In this document: positions 9,449 through 18,433 of the stretch, in pieces
Numbering within the stretch: position 1 is the stretch's first letter
How the letters are laid out: each line of letters begins with the position of its first letter
From: an uncultured Acetatifactor sp.
GTDB lineage: Bacteria; Bacillota; Clostridia; Lachnospirales; Lachnospiraceae
NCBI GenBank assembly: GCA_910587555.1
Contig: CAJULV010000017.1
Coordinates: 1 to 64,000 of the forward strand
Length of the DNA stretch: 64,000 bases
Reading direction: 5' to 3'
Position numbers and translations under genes: made by a program
The notes under the pieces: model-generated
Told to the model about the DNA's origin: nothing
The model's input: only the letters and a program-made list of their open reading frames with translations
Database searches by the model: none

Positions 9449-9665
9449 ACGCAAATTCCTCCAGCTGCCCGTCTGCACTGAGTTTCAGCACCTGTTTTTC
9501 CACCCTGTCAATCTGACTGTTGCACCGCTCCAGCAGGAGCATTCCCTCACTGTAAGTCTGAAATGCCTTCTCCAGCGGAAGGTCTTCATCCTCCAGCTGC
9601 AATATGATTTCCTCCAACCTGGCAAAATTCTCCTCCAGCGTCGGTTCCTTCTTTCCATCACCCAT
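9429..9665 (-). CDS. xseB: Exodeoxyribonuclease VII small subunit
   Basis: Small helical subunit of ExoVII. From the ATG at 9665 it is 78 aa, the family length, with the characteristic LEENFARLEEIILQLEDEDL and a helical SEGMLLLERCNSQIDRVEKQ. A longer frame reaching 9773 encodes basic sequence unlike XseB and was rejected. It is followed by overlapping ispA and preceded by xseA after a 137-bp spacer. Confidence 0.92.
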   Translation of the reverse strand: MGDGKKEPTLEENFARLEEIILQLEDEDLPLEKAFQTYSEGMLLLERCNSQIDRVEKQVLKLSADGQLEEFAYGDEGV

Positions 9666-9802
9666 GACCTGTCCCTCTTTCCGTGCTGTTGCCGCAGTTC
9701 CCCGTCTCCCTGCCGCCGGCCTGCAAATGCCATTCCGCACCTGTCCTCCGCTCCGCGATCCCAGGGCTTTCACCCTGGCGGAAACCTGCAGATAAACTGC
9801 CC

Positions 9803-11050
9803 TCAGTCCTCCCTGGCCCTAAAATCCGAATTCGGTTTCATTTCCAGAGCCTCATATGCCGTCACTCTGGCGTCAATCACGCCGTCAGAGACCATTATAT
9901 GAATCTCCTGCCCCGCCTGAACCTGCCGGACAGAACGGATGTTTTTCCCTTCCGCATCCTCTATATAAGAATAGCCGCTGCACAGACGATCCAACGGAGA
10001 AAGCCCCCGCAGCCGCTCCACATAAATTTCCAGTGAATGGCGGCGCTTCTCCACCAGGCGCCGCATGCCTTCCCGCAGGCGTTCCTCTGCCGAAATCGCG
10101 TCCATTTTTTTCCGGCCTATCCGGTATCCGGGACTCACAATCTTCATGCGCAGATCCAACTGCCGCAGCTGCCCCTGTCTCTCCTCTATTTTCCGCCGCA
10201 GCTGCCGCCAGAGCGCATCCCTGTACGCAGAAACCGCTCCCAATATCTCGTGGACATCCGTCACCGCCAGTTCCGCGGCGGCAGAAGGCGTCGGCGCCCG
10301 CAAATCCGCCACATAATCAATAATTGTGGTATCCGTTTCATGCCCCACCGCCGAAATAATAGGTATGGAGCAGTCAAACACCGCCTGGGCTACCTCCCGT
10401 TCATTAAAGGCCCAGAGATCCTCTATGGAACCGCCGCCCCTGCCTACAATCATCACGTCCACCTTCAGGGCTTCCAGCGCGCGGATGCCGCTCACGATGC
10501 TTCCCACCGCCGCTTCCCCCTGTACGATGGCCGGATACAGTATAATCCGGACATAGGGATTCCTCCTGCCGGCTATCTGAATGATATCCCTCACCGCGGC
10601 TCCCGTGTCCGCCGTCACCACCCCAAGCGTCCGAATATACTTTGGTACAGGCCGTTTATATTCCTGGGCAAACATGCCCGATTCCCACAGTTCCCGCTTC
10701 AGCTGCTCATACCTTTCGTACAGAAGCCCGTTCCCTGCCAGCGTAATCTCTTTTGCATAGAACTGGTACTTTCCGTCCCTCTCGTACACATCCACAGTCC
10801 CGCCCACTATCACCTGCTGCCCTTCGGACATACGAAAAGAAAGACCCCCGCGGTTGCCTGCAAACATGACGCAGCCTATGGTCCCTTTCGGATCCTTCAA
10901 CGTAAAATAAATATGCCCTGAGGAATGATATTTGCAGTTGCTCACCTCTCCCTTAACGTAAAGGCTCCGCATCAGATAATCCTGCCGGAACATATTTTTA
11001 ATATAGGAATTCAGTTGTGCTACCGTATAAATATTGCGAATATCAATCAC
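9803..11050 (-). CDS. xseA: Exodeoxyribonuclease VII large subunit
   Basis: Catalytic subunit of ExoVII. The N-terminal OB-fold begins IYTVAQLNSYIKNMF. The catalytic core holds VGRGGGSIEDLWAFNE and GHETDTTIIDYVADLRAPTPSAAAEL. The helical C-terminal arm ends in a short charged tail. 415 aa, family length. It overlaps the 3' end of nusB by 8 nt, indicating one transcript asp23-nusB-xseA-xseB-ispA-dxs-tlyA. Confidence 0.96.
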   Translation of the reverse strand: MIDIRNIYTVAQLNSYIKNMFRQDYLMRSLYVKGEVSNCKYHSSGHIYFTLKDPKGTIGCVMFAGNRGGLSFRMSEGQQVIVGGTVDVYERDGKYQFYAKEITLAGNGLLYERYEQLKRELWESGMFAQEYKRPVPKYIRTLGVVTADTGAAVRDIIQIAGRRNPYVRIILYPAIVQGEAAVGSIVSGIRALEALKVDVMIVGRGGGSIEDLWAFNEREVAQAVFDCSIPIISAVGHETDTTIIDYVADLRAPTPSAAAELAVTDVHEILGAVSAYRDALWRQLRRKIEERQGQLRQLDLRMKIVSPGYRIGRKKMDAISAEERLREGMRRLVEKRRHSLEIYVERLRGLSPLDRLCSGYSYIEDAEGKNIRSVRQVQAGQEIHIMVSDGVIDARVTAYEALEMKPNSDFRARED

Positions 11051-11462
11051 CCTGTGTTTTCAATTTTGCTATCTTGCCGAGAATGGCATTCACGAACCCC
11101 CCTGAATTCTCCTGTCCGTACTGTTTCGCGATTTCCACAGCCTCGTCAATCGCCACGCCCTCAGGAATGTCCTGGTCGTAACGCATCTCATAAACGGCCA
11201 GGCGAAGTACAGCCAGCTCCACCTTTCCCATACGCGCCGTCTGCCAGCCTACAGTGTTGTCGTCAATAAGCCTGTCTATCTCCGGTATCTTCTCCCGAAT
11301 ACTCTGACAGCGCGTCTCAATATAATCGGCGTCTTTCTGGGAGCCTATTTCCTCATTGTCCTCCAGAAACAGCCTCATCTGTCTCGGCATTTCTTCCGGC
11401 ATATGAAATTCTGTCTGAAATAAGAGCCGGAAAACCTGTTCTCTCTGTTCGTGTCGTCCCAT
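11043..11462 (-). CDS. nusB: Transcription antitermination factor NusB
   Basis: Forms the boxA-binding NusB-NusE complex in rRNA antitermination. The 139-aa, all-helical protein starts with the family signature REQVFRLLFQTEF and ends with the conserved IPEGVAIDEAVEIAKQYG and FVNAILGKIA. It sits 9 bp after asp23 and overlaps xseA. Confidence 0.95.
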   Translation of the reverse strand: MGRHEQREQVFRLLFQTEFHMPEEMPRQMRLFLEDNEEIGSQKDADYIETRCQSIREKIPEIDRLIDDNTVGWQTARMGKVELAVLRLAVYEMRYDQDIPEGVAIDEAVEIAKQYGQENSGGFVNAILGKIAKLKTQGD

Positions 11463-11471
11463 TGTATGTTT

Positions 11472-11846
11472 TTACCTGACCTTTACTCCTGCAATTCGGA
11501 TGTTCACATCACTGCAGTCCAAACCTGTCATATTCTCGATGGCAGCCTTTACCTTGGCCTGAACCTGATGGCAGGTGGCGGGAATGCTGTAGCCGTATTC
11601 CACCGTCAGCGCCAGGTCAACCTTTACCTTACGGTCCTCCACTGCCACCCGCACGGACCTGGCAAGCTTCTTCACCCCGATCCGGCTGATCAGCTCGTTG
11701 GTAATATTCCCCGCCATACAGCTTACGCCTTCCGCCTCCGTGGCTGCCAGCGCCGCAATCATCGCCACCACGTCATCCGCAATCTGAACCACGCCCACCT
11801 TGTCCACTTCCCTCAGCACCGTGCTGCTGCCTGTTTCCTTCTCCAT
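11472..11846 (-). CDS. Asp23/Gls24 family envelope stress response protein
   Basis: A 124-aa Asp23/Gls24 (DUF322) protein. Visible features are the segment VGVVQIADDVVAMIAALAA, SCMAGNITNELISR, and a C-terminal VNIRIAGVKV. These proteins associate with the cell envelope in Firmicutes. A gene of this type in front of nusB is common in Clostridia. The start is supported by AAGGAGGTTATCTT before the ATG. A promoter lies just upstream, so this is the first gene of the housekeeping operon. Confidence 0.9.
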   Translation of the reverse strand: MEKETGSSTVLREVDKVGVVQIADDVVAMIAALAATEAEGVSCMAGNITNELISRIGVKKLARSVRVAVEDRKVKVDLALTVEYGYSIPATCHQVQAKVKAAIENMTGLDCSDVNIRIAGVKVR

Positions 11847-11885
11847 AAGATAACCTCCTTAAAGTCGCTGTGCCATATGGTTCTT

Positions 11886-11914
11886 AGTATACCACATTTT
11901 CTATTCATTTGTCA
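11886..11914 (-). promoter_or_regulatory. Sigma-A promoter of the asp23-nusB-xseA operon
   Basis: Minus strand: TGACAA (11909-11914), 17 bp, TATACT (11886-11891), with the extended -10 dinucleotide TG upstream. It overlaps the 3' end of the preceding transglutaminase gene and gives a leader of about 35 nt. Confidence 0.55.
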
Positions 11915-13169
11915 CCCAAAATGTCAAAGAGTGCTGTTTTTCGTTCTGCGCGTAGGCAATACGATTTTCCTCATCTGACAAATAGTCGAATATTCCCTGT
12001 TCTTCAATCAATTCATTCAGAACTTCTGCATAGCAGGCCGCATCGGCGCATTTTATGGTAATATCCTTCTGGCCGCTTTCAATGGCTTTGCGAAAAAGGG
12101 CTTCCATCTGTTCCCTGTCATAGGCGGTAAACAGCGCCCCCTCCCTGACATAGTAGTTGGCGGCCGTGGCCGTACACAGCGGCATCGGCACTTCCCCGCC
12201 GATGGTGTGGGTTCGCAGAAGCTCCTCCGTGGTCACGTTGAGGTAATCATAATTAATCTCCGGCATGGAAATCTCCCCGTCCGCTTCCAGGGATGCCTCC
12301 TCAGACACGGGCATGTCTTCCGTGCGGTAGGATACATCCCCCCAGGTAGTGTCAAGATAGTAATATTCCCCGTCCACCTTCACCAGATTCCAGGCATGTC
12401 CCTCCCCCGTCTCCACCGTCCCCAGCACCAGCGTACACTCCACCCCCAGGCGGTTGAGAAGATACTGAGTGGCCTTCGCATAGCCCTGGCACACGGAAAA
12501 ATGCCGGACAAATACCGAGTAAATATTCTGGTTGTCCGGAGCGTCCAGATCGTAATCCGTATTTCGTATCAGCGTTTCGTATACATACTTCACCTTGTCA
12601 TAATCCGATGCATCCGGCGCGATGCCTGCCAGGAGCGCTTCTGCAGCCGCTGCTATCTCCCCGCGCCTTACGACGGCATCCTCCAGCTCCACATTGTAGG
12701 TTCCCGAAAATTCTATGGCAGTAATCTTCTCTCCCCTGGCATACTTTGTATAGGAATAGCCTTCCACGTAGAAAAGCTCCGGATGGTCACTCAAGACACA
12801 CTGGAATATCCTGTCAATGTCCGTATCGTCCAGCCCTCCCGCAAGCCCGGGCTGGCTCAGCCGCTCCTCCCCGCCAAAGCTTCCCAGGATCCGTTCAATA
12901 TCATGATACCAGATCTGCTCCGTCTCACCGAGGCTCTCGTAAGCATAAGGAAAGGCTTCCTCCATCAGGAAGCACACCGCAGGAAGCACCTCTTCCTCCG
13001 GAACCGGCTCCGGCAATGCGGCAGCTTCGGAAGCCTCTTCCGCTTCCCCCTGCCCCGCTGTCAAATCTCTGGGGATTTCATCCAATAGTCCGTCTGTACA
13101 CCCCGTGAGCCGGATGCATAAAAGCACCATCCACAGGGAGAACGTAAATTTCCGCACTCTTTTTTTCAT
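11901..13169 (-). CDS. Transglutaminase-like lipoprotein
   Basis: A 422-aa envelope protein with a lipoprotein signal peptide: MKKRVRK, a hydrophobic core and lipobox RLTGC. The C-terminal half is a transglutaminase/protease-like core, with Cys in SVCQGYAKA, His in GEGHAWNLV and Asp in YYLDTTWGD. Acidic low-complexity sequence follows the lipobox. Such domains in Firmicutes act as cell-surface proteases or cross-linking enzymes; the substrate cannot be inferred. It resembles the protein at 22858-24624 in the catalytic region. It stands alone between asp23 and prfC. Confidence 0.85.
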   Translation of the reverse strand: MKKRVRKFTFSLWMVLLCIRLTGCTDGLLDEIPRDLTAGQGEAEEASEAAALPEPVPEEEVLPAVCFLMEEAFPYAYESLGETEQIWYHDIERILGSFGGEERLSQPGLAGGLDDTDIDRIFQCVLSDHPELFYVEGYSYTKYARGEKITAIEFSGTYNVELEDAVVRRGEIAAAAEALLAGIAPDASDYDKVKYVYETLIRNTDYDLDAPDNQNIYSVFVRHFSVCQGYAKATQYLLNRLGVECTLVLGTVETGEGHAWNLVKVDGEYYYLDTTWGDVSYRTEDMPVSEEASLEADGEISMPEINYDYLNVTTEELLRTHTIGGEVPMPLCTATAANYYVREGALFTAYDREQMEALFRKAIESGQKDITIKCADAACYAEVLNELIEEQGIFDYLSDEENRIAYAQNEKQHSLTFWVTNE

Positions 13170-13253
13170 TTCCGTTCCCTTTTACTCTATACTTTCAGAC
13201 ATGCGCTTCCGGCGTCAGTGCCTTCCGGCGACGTACTCTGGCCTTCTGCACAC

Positions 13254-14849
13254 TCAGTTCCTGCCGAACTCCGTCAAAACCAGCCCTTTATTCCGGTCAA
13301 GCGTCATACCGATGCTCCATGGATTCACAAACAGCAGCAGCGGATTGCCCTTCATGTCCTTCACCTTCTTCATGTCCGAGGTTCCGATGAGCCTGGCAAT
13401 ATCCACCTCTTCCTTATTTTCAATCCAGCGGATATGCTCATAGGGCAGATTGTCAAGGCGTATCTCCACATTATATTCGTTTTCCAGCCGGTACTTCAGC
13501 ACGTCAAACTGCAGTACGCCCACCACGCCCACGATAATCTCTTCCAGGCCCGTATTGAACTCCTGAAATATCTGGATGGCGCCTTCCTGGGCAATCTGCT
13601 CAATTCCCTTGACAAACTGCTTCCGCTTCATGGTATCCATCTGGCGCACTCTGGCGAAATGCTCCGGGGCAAAGGTAGGAATCCCCTCATAACAGAATTT
13701 CTCCCGGGGCGTACACAGCGTATCCCCGATGGAGAAAATCCCGGGGTCAAATACGCCGATGATATCTCCCGCATAGGCCTCGTTTAAGATTTTACGCTCA
13801 TCCGCCATAATCTGCTGCGGCTGGGACAGCCTCATGACCCTGCCACCCTGCACATGGCGCACCTCCATCTGGGCGTCAAATTTCCCGGAGCATATGCGCA
13901 TGAAAGCAATCCTGTCACGGTGGGCTTTGTTCATATTTGCCTGAATCTTAAACACAAAAGCGCTGAACTCCTTCTCCGCAGGCTCTATCACGCCGATATC
14001 AGACTTTCTTGGAAGGGGCGTTGTAGTCATATTCAGGAAATGTTTTAAAAAGATTTCCACGCCGAAGTTCGTCAGCGCAGAGCCGAAGCAGACCGGCGTC
14101 AGTTCCCCGGCGCGCACCGCTTCCAGGTCAAATTCAGCCCCGGCGCCGTCCAGAAGCTCCATTTCCCCCAACAGCTTGTCCAACGGCCCCTCGCCGATAG
14201 CCTCCCGCAGACGTGCCTCCTCCTGAATCGGGATCGCAGTGGCTGTGCCTTCCTTCGTTCCCTTCTCCGTGTCTGAGTAGGATATCACACACTTATTTTC
14301 CCTGTCATAGACCCCCTTGAACTCCTTTCCCGATCCAATGGGCCAGTTCAGGGGGCAGGTGGCTATCCCCAGTTCCTTCTCGATATCGTCCAGCAGGTCA
14401 AAGGTGTCATTGGCATCCCTGTCCAGTTTGTTGATAAAGGTGAAAATGGGAATCTTACGCATGACGCAGACCTTGAACAGCTTCCTGGTCTGGGCCTCCA
14501 CGCCCTTGGACGCGTCGATTACCATCACGGCGGAATCCGCCGCCATCAGCGTGCGGTAGGTATCTTCTGAGAAGTCCTGATGTCCCGGCGTATCCAGGAT
14601 ATTGATACAGTAACCGCCATACTCGAACTGCAGCACGGAGGAGGTAACCGAGATACCTCTCTCCTTTTCTATCTCCATCCAGTCGGAAACCGCATGTCTT
14701 GCAGTTGCCTTTCCCTTAACGCTTCCCGCCAGATTGATTGCGCCGCCGTACAGCAGGAATTTCTCGGTAAGAGTGGTCTTTCCCGCGTCAGGATGCGAAA
14801 TAATCGCAAACGTACGGCGGCGGTTAATTTCTTCTGTATAATCGTTCAT
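13254..14849 (-). CDS. prfC: Peptide chain release factor 3
   Basis: Translational GTPase that recycles RF1/RF2. The G domain has SHPDAGKTTLTEK, DTPGHQDFSEDTYRT and NKLDRDANDT. Domain II and the RF3-specific C-terminal domain follow (531 aa, expected length). It separates this factor from EF-G and LepA by the DAGKTT/TEK context and overall length. Single gene between the transglutaminase lipoprotein and deoB. Confidence 0.96.
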   Translation of the reverse strand: MNDYTEEINRRRTFAIISHPDAGKTTLTEKFLLYGGAINLAGSVKGKATARHAVSDWMEIEKERGISVTSSVLQFEYGGYCINILDTPGHQDFSEDTYRTLMAADSAVMVIDASKGVEAQTRKLFKVCVMRKIPIFTFINKLDRDANDTFDLLDDIEKELGIATCPLNWPIGSGKEFKGVYDRENKCVISYSDTEKGTKEGTATAIPIQEEARLREAIGEGPLDKLLGEMELLDGAGAEFDLEAVRAGELTPVCFGSALTNFGVEIFLKHFLNMTTTPLPRKSDIGVIEPAEKEFSAFVFKIQANMNKAHRDRIAFMRICSGKFDAQMEVRHVQGGRVMRLSQPQQIMADERKILNEAYAGDIIGVFDPGIFSIGDTLCTPREKFCYEGIPTFAPEHFARVRQMDTMKRKQFVKGIEQIAQEGAIQIFQEFNTGLEEIIVGVVGVLQFDVLKYRLENEYNVEIRLDNLPYEHIRWIENKEEVDIARLIGTSDMKKVKDMKGNPLLLFVNPWSIGMTLDRNKGLVLTEFGRN

Positions 14850-15019
14850 TTATTTATGTTCCTCCGTTAATTATTTCATGCGCCGCCGGATGCACAGGTA
14901 TTTTTGATAAAAATTCCGGCTACGCTGCAGGATATCGGAATAAAGCCTCGGCCCTCCTCCAGGGCGTATTTGGAAATTGCCTTCCGGCAGGTGGCGAAAA
15001 TGAATTTTCACAACATACC

Positions 15020-16207
15020 CTACGGCGATGTCAGCCCGGACCCCGTCAGCATAGTATCTCCCTCAAAAGCCGGCGCAATACCAAAATAATGCAGAACCGT
15101 AGCCGCTATGTCCGCAAAAGTACTCCTGGTTCCCAGATTCACAGGCTTCACCTTTCTGCCGTACATCAGAAACGGCGTGTATTCCCTTGTGTGGTCGGTG
15201 GTAGCCAGATAACCCGGATCACAGCCATGGTCCGCCGTGATCATCAGTATGTCGTCCTCCCGCATTTTCCCGAAAATCTCCGGAAGCTTATCGTCAAAAA
15301 CACTCAGGGCCTCCGCATATCCGTCCACATCCCTGCGATGCCCGTAGAGCATGTCGTAATCTACCAGGTTGATGAAGCACAGGCCTTCGAAATCTTTATC
15401 CAGATACTCCAGCGTCCGCTGGATTCCTTCCGCATTTCCTGAGGTATACACGGCTTCCGTAATTCCCTCCCCAGCGAAAATATCTTTTATTTTCCCCACC
15501 GCGATAACGTCCTTCCCCTTTTCCGACAGCTGGTCCAGCATGGTCACCGAAGGCGGCAGAATGGAAAAATCATGCCTGTGGGGCGTCCTGGTAAAGCTTC
15601 CTCCGCACGGTCCTACAAAGGGACGGGCAATGACTCTGCCCACGCCATGTTTTCCCTGAAGGATCTCCCTTGCCATACGGCAGTATTCATAGAGCTGTTC
15701 CAAAGGCACAACCTCCTCATGGGCCGCAATCTGAAAGACGCTGTCCGCGGAGGTATATACGATTAAATCTCCGGTCCTTACATGGGCGTCGCCGTAATCC
15801 TGGATGACCGCGGTACCCGAGTAAGGCAGATTGCAGAGTATGCCGCGCCCCGTCTTTTGGCGGAAAACGTCCAGTACCTCCTCCGGAAATCCTTCCGGAT
15901 AAGTGGGCAGCGGGTTCGGTGAGCAGACGCCGGCTATCTCCCAATGGCCGATGGTGGTATCCTTTCCCCTGGAACGTTCTGTCATGCGGGCAACGGCCGC
16001 GGTGTGCTTTTCGGAAGCTTTGCGCACCAGGGCTTCTTCCACCCCGTCTATCCGAAACAGCCCCATCTCTTCCATATGGGGAATTCGAAAAAAAGTGCTG
16101 GAAGACACGGTTTTCAACGTATTTACATCTATGTCTCCGTAGGAAAACGAGTCCTCCATGGCTCCGATTCCGAAGCTGTCCAAAACAATCAAAAACACTC
16201 TTTTCAT
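15020..16207 (-). CDS. deoB: Phosphopentomutase
   Basis: Interconverts (deoxy)ribose 1- and 5-phosphates in nucleoside salvage. From ATG 16207 it is 395 aa with the alkaline-phosphatase-superfamily metal motifs: VLDSFGIGAMEDSFSYGD at the N-terminus, TTIGHWEIAG with the phospho-acceptor Thr, and ADHGCDPGYLATTDHTREY near the C-terminus. The frame is open for 74 further codons upstream, without similarity to the family. Its leader of about 390 nt begins at a strong promoter. It may serve the two nucleoside phosphorylases encoded at 46.8 and 53.3 kb (inference). Confidence 0.95.
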   Translation of the reverse strand: MKRVFLIVLDSFGIGAMEDSFSYGDIDVNTLKTVSSSTFFRIPHMEEMGLFRIDGVEEALVRKASEKHTAAVARMTERSRGKDTTIGHWEIAGVCSPNPLPTYPEGFPEEVLDVFRQKTGRGILCNLPYSGTAVIQDYGDAHVRTGDLIVYTSADSVFQIAAHEEVVPLEQLYEYCRMAREILQGKHGVGRVIARPFVGPCGGSFTRTPHRHDFSILPPSVTMLDQLSEKGKDVIAVGKIKDIFAGEGITEAVYTSGNAEGIQRTLEYLDKDFEGLCFINLVDYDMLYGHRRDVDGYAEALSVFDDKLPEIFGKMREDDILMITADHGCDPGYLATTDHTREYTPFLMYGRKVKPVNLGTRSTFADIAATVLHYFGIAPAFEGDTMLTGSGLTSP

Positions 16208-16602
16208 ATTTCGTCCTGTCCTTTCCTCCGGAATTGTCGTAAGTGACCGGTCATGTTTCCGGATATTGCGGGCCGAAATCTGCCTGTTCCCAGTGGGAAA
16301 CAGGGTCCGCTGAAACTGGGCTGGCAGCTGCCCGTCCTGCGTGGGAAACGTGAGCCAGGCAGTTGTTTCGCTCGATGAAAGCTTTCTCTGCTGCCGGGGC
16401 AGCATATACGGGCAGAGGGGGTGCAGCATTAAGGGTCATGGACACTGGATACAGTTACGCCTGATGATTGGGCATCTGTATCTTGTGTAGAATTTCTTAA
16501 TGCGACAGCCCCTCGCTTCGCTCATCAAATGGCCGCATACTCATCTGCTCAAGCAAACCCGGCCTATGTGTATACGTCCATTTGACTGTGCCCTTTGCGG
16601 AC
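16208..16602 (-). other. Long untranslated leader of deoB
   Basis: 395 nt between the promoter and the deoB start with no convincing gene. It contains a hairpin (16283-16304, CCTGTT/AACAGG-type stem with GGGA/TCCC inner pairs and one bulge). A frame of 64 codons here (16251-16445) has no recognisable similarity. No known riboswitch class was recognised by eye. Confidence 0.4.
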
Positions 16603-16630
16603 ATTATATCACAACTCCTATGTAAAACAA
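16603..16630 (-). promoter_or_regulatory. Sigma-A promoter upstream of deoB
   Basis: Minus strand: TTGTTT (16625-16630), 16 bp, TATAAT (16603-16608), with TGA directly before the -10 (extended -10). It lies about 40 bp after the spoIIIAH stop codon. Confidence 0.6.
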
Positions 16631-16669
16631 ACAGATTTTTACGGAAAATCGAAACTGTGTTTTTCCGGA

Positions 16670-17434
16670 TTATTGGACAACGGTGCTGATGATGATGTTT
16701 TCTGCCGGAATTTCGGTTTTCCGTTTTACGATATCTTCAATCTGTGCCCTCATGATATCGTCCAGTGCGGCGGCATTGACCACCACATCCACCGCGTCCC
16801 CGTTGATGCTCACCACCACGTCCCGGAAGCCTTTCGCCTCAAGAAGTATCTCTGCAGCGGCTTCCTTCTCGGCTATGGCGGTCATGGTCACCATGCTGTC
16901 TACCGCTTCCTGCTTCTGCTCATCGGTAAGTCCGGCGCTGTTGATTATCTCCAGCAGTGTCTCTTTGTTTTTCGCACGGGTCTGCTCTTTCAAAAGCTTC
17001 GCATCGGAAAGGATTGTTACGCCCGGGGTGGAGGTAAAGACGGCTTCTCCGGGAATCTCGCCTTCTTCCGGCGTATTATTTTCCATCTCCCCCTCTGCCG
17101 TACCCGATGTATCCAGGATTTCCATATCCGTATCCAGATAGTTATCCACGATTTCACCTGCATCGGAATCCAGGCTTTCAATGTCCGTCATCCCCGCCAT
17201 CAGATCCTCATCCGACAAATCCATCAGTCCGTCATCCGCCGTGTAATTCTCCGTGATAATACCGCCGGAATCCACAGGGCTTGCATTTCCCACGTCTACA
17301 TTGCTGTCGTCTGTTTGCACGATTTCCTCTTCCAGTCCGGTCCCCGCAAACTGCAGATAGCCTGCAATCGCAATCATGATTGCCAGAGCGGTTATCATTA
17401 GCTGATTTTTTTTGATTAGACTTTTCACATTCAT
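16670..17434 (-). CDS. spoIIIAH: Stage III sporulation protein AH
   Basis: Mother-cell protein whose YscJ/FliF-like domain forms a ring with the forespore SpoIIQ channel. The 254-aa protein has a cytoplasmic stub MNVKSLIKKNQ, one membrane segment (about 12-28), an acidic linker, then the C-terminal domain (from about 150) ending in KTEIPAENIIISTV. The linker is long and Asp/Glu-rich. Last gene of the spoIIIA operon. Confidence 0.92.
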   Translation of the reverse strand: MNVKSLIKKNQLMITALAIMIAIAGYLQFAGTGLEEEIVQTDDSNVDVGNASPVDSGGIITENYTADDGLMDLSDEDLMAGMTDIESLDSDAGEIVDNYLDTDMEILDTSGTAEGEMENNTPEEGEIPGEAVFTSTPGVTILSDAKLLKEQTRAKNKETLLEIINSAGLTDEQKQEAVDSMVTMTAIAEKEAAAEILLEAKGFRDVVVSINGDAVDVVVNAAALDDIMRAQIEDIVKRKTEIPAENIIISTVVQ

Positions 17435-17504
17435 TCCCCTCTTTGCGTTTTACTACTTCATTGTATGAGCCCCCACCGGGATATATGCTTGGAATATCCC
17501 GAAA

Positions 17505-18161
17505 TTATGGGACTTCTTTCCTGGGTTCCGGCTCCATCTTCACCACTTTCACTTTATGGGCCTCCACGCCGAACAGAGCCTGCACAATCTCAACCACAGT
17601 CCTGTTGATACTGCCGCTCCCCGCCCCTTCCGCCACCACCAGTACTCCCTCAATCTCCGGAGACAGCGTTTTAATGACATAGGGTTCGCTTGCGCCCCCT
17701 TCTGTACGGTATACCGTATTTTCTTCGGAATCTACCTGGCTGACGGACCTGGTTCCCCCCTGGGAATCATTTTCATTGGTAGATGAACGGCTCACCGGCT
17801 GTTCCTTTTCAACCACCAGTTCACGGGAAGATTTCAGAGTGATCATTACCTCGACCCTGCCTACACCGTCCATCCTGGACAAAAGCTGAATCAGGCGTTC
17901 CTCCAGATATGCAGCATAGTTCTCTTCGCTGCTGCCCTCCCCGGACATATCGCTCCCCTCCTTCCCGCTGTCCGTAACCGTTCCGGGAAAAAGCTGAATA
18001 TCACTTTTCCCTCCCTCTTCCCCTTTCTGCGCACCGTCATCGGTGGGAAGCGCTATGATCACCAGCAATATTCCCATCAGTATGACTACAATAAAGTTGT
18101 CCTTGCGAAACCATTTCTGTAATCCTCTGTCCGCAGCCCACTTTTTCCAGTCCCTGCCCAT
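17505..18161 (-). CDS. spoIIIAG: Stage III sporulation protein AG
   Basis: Ring-forming component of the SpoIIIA-SpoIIQ feeding tube. 218 aa: basic N-terminus, one transmembrane helix (about 22-40, FIVVILMGILLVIIAL), an acidic linker, and the RBM domain with MDGVGRVEVMITLKSSRELVV and SPEIEGVLVVAEGAG. The stop is 70 bp before spoIIIAH. A spacer of about 270 bp separates it from spoIIIAF, unusually long for this operon. Confidence 0.93.
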   Translation of the reverse strand: MGRDWKKWAADRGLQKWFRKDNFIVVILMGILLVIIALPTDDGAQKGEEGGKSDIQLFPGTVTDSGKEGSDMSGEGSSEENYAAYLEERLIQLLSRMDGVGRVEVMITLKSSRELVVEKEQPVSRSSTNENDSQGGTRSVSQVDSEENTVYRTEGGASEPYVIKTLSPEIEGVLVVAEGAGSGSINRTVVEIVQALFGVEAHKVKVVKMEPEPRKEVP

Positions 18162-18433
18162 ATTATCACATGCCTTTCCCGTGCCCGCTGTCCCGTTCCC
18201 TGTTTATTTCCCGCTGCCCCTTCTCCCCTTGTCTCTGCCTGTACACCTTTTGACCTTTTCGCCGGTCACTTCCCTGTCTGTTGTCTCCTTTGGTCTTTTC
18301 TCCGCTTCTGTTCCTGTGCCCGCTTCCCACCTTGTCCCTTTGATTGTCTTTCTATGATTTTCATGCCTGCTTTCCCTCGTGTCTTTTCCCATTTCCGTTT
18401 TCTGTACACTATCTTTTGCCGCACTTTCCCTTC
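18162..18433 (-). other. Purine-rich spacer between spoIIIAF and spoIIIAG
   Basis: 272 bp in which the transcribed strand is strongly A/G-rich with many GGGA, AAAG and ACAGG runs. A 62-codon frame (18204-18392) encodes a highly charged Lys/Arg/Glu/Thr-rich peptide with a poor ribosome binding site. It may be nothing more than compositional. The ribosome binding site of spoIIIAG is also unconvincing. Confidence 0.35.

Noticed and set aside
16251..16445. 64-codon frame in the deoB leader
   Set aside because: No similarity to any family and weak initiation; kept only as part of the leader description.
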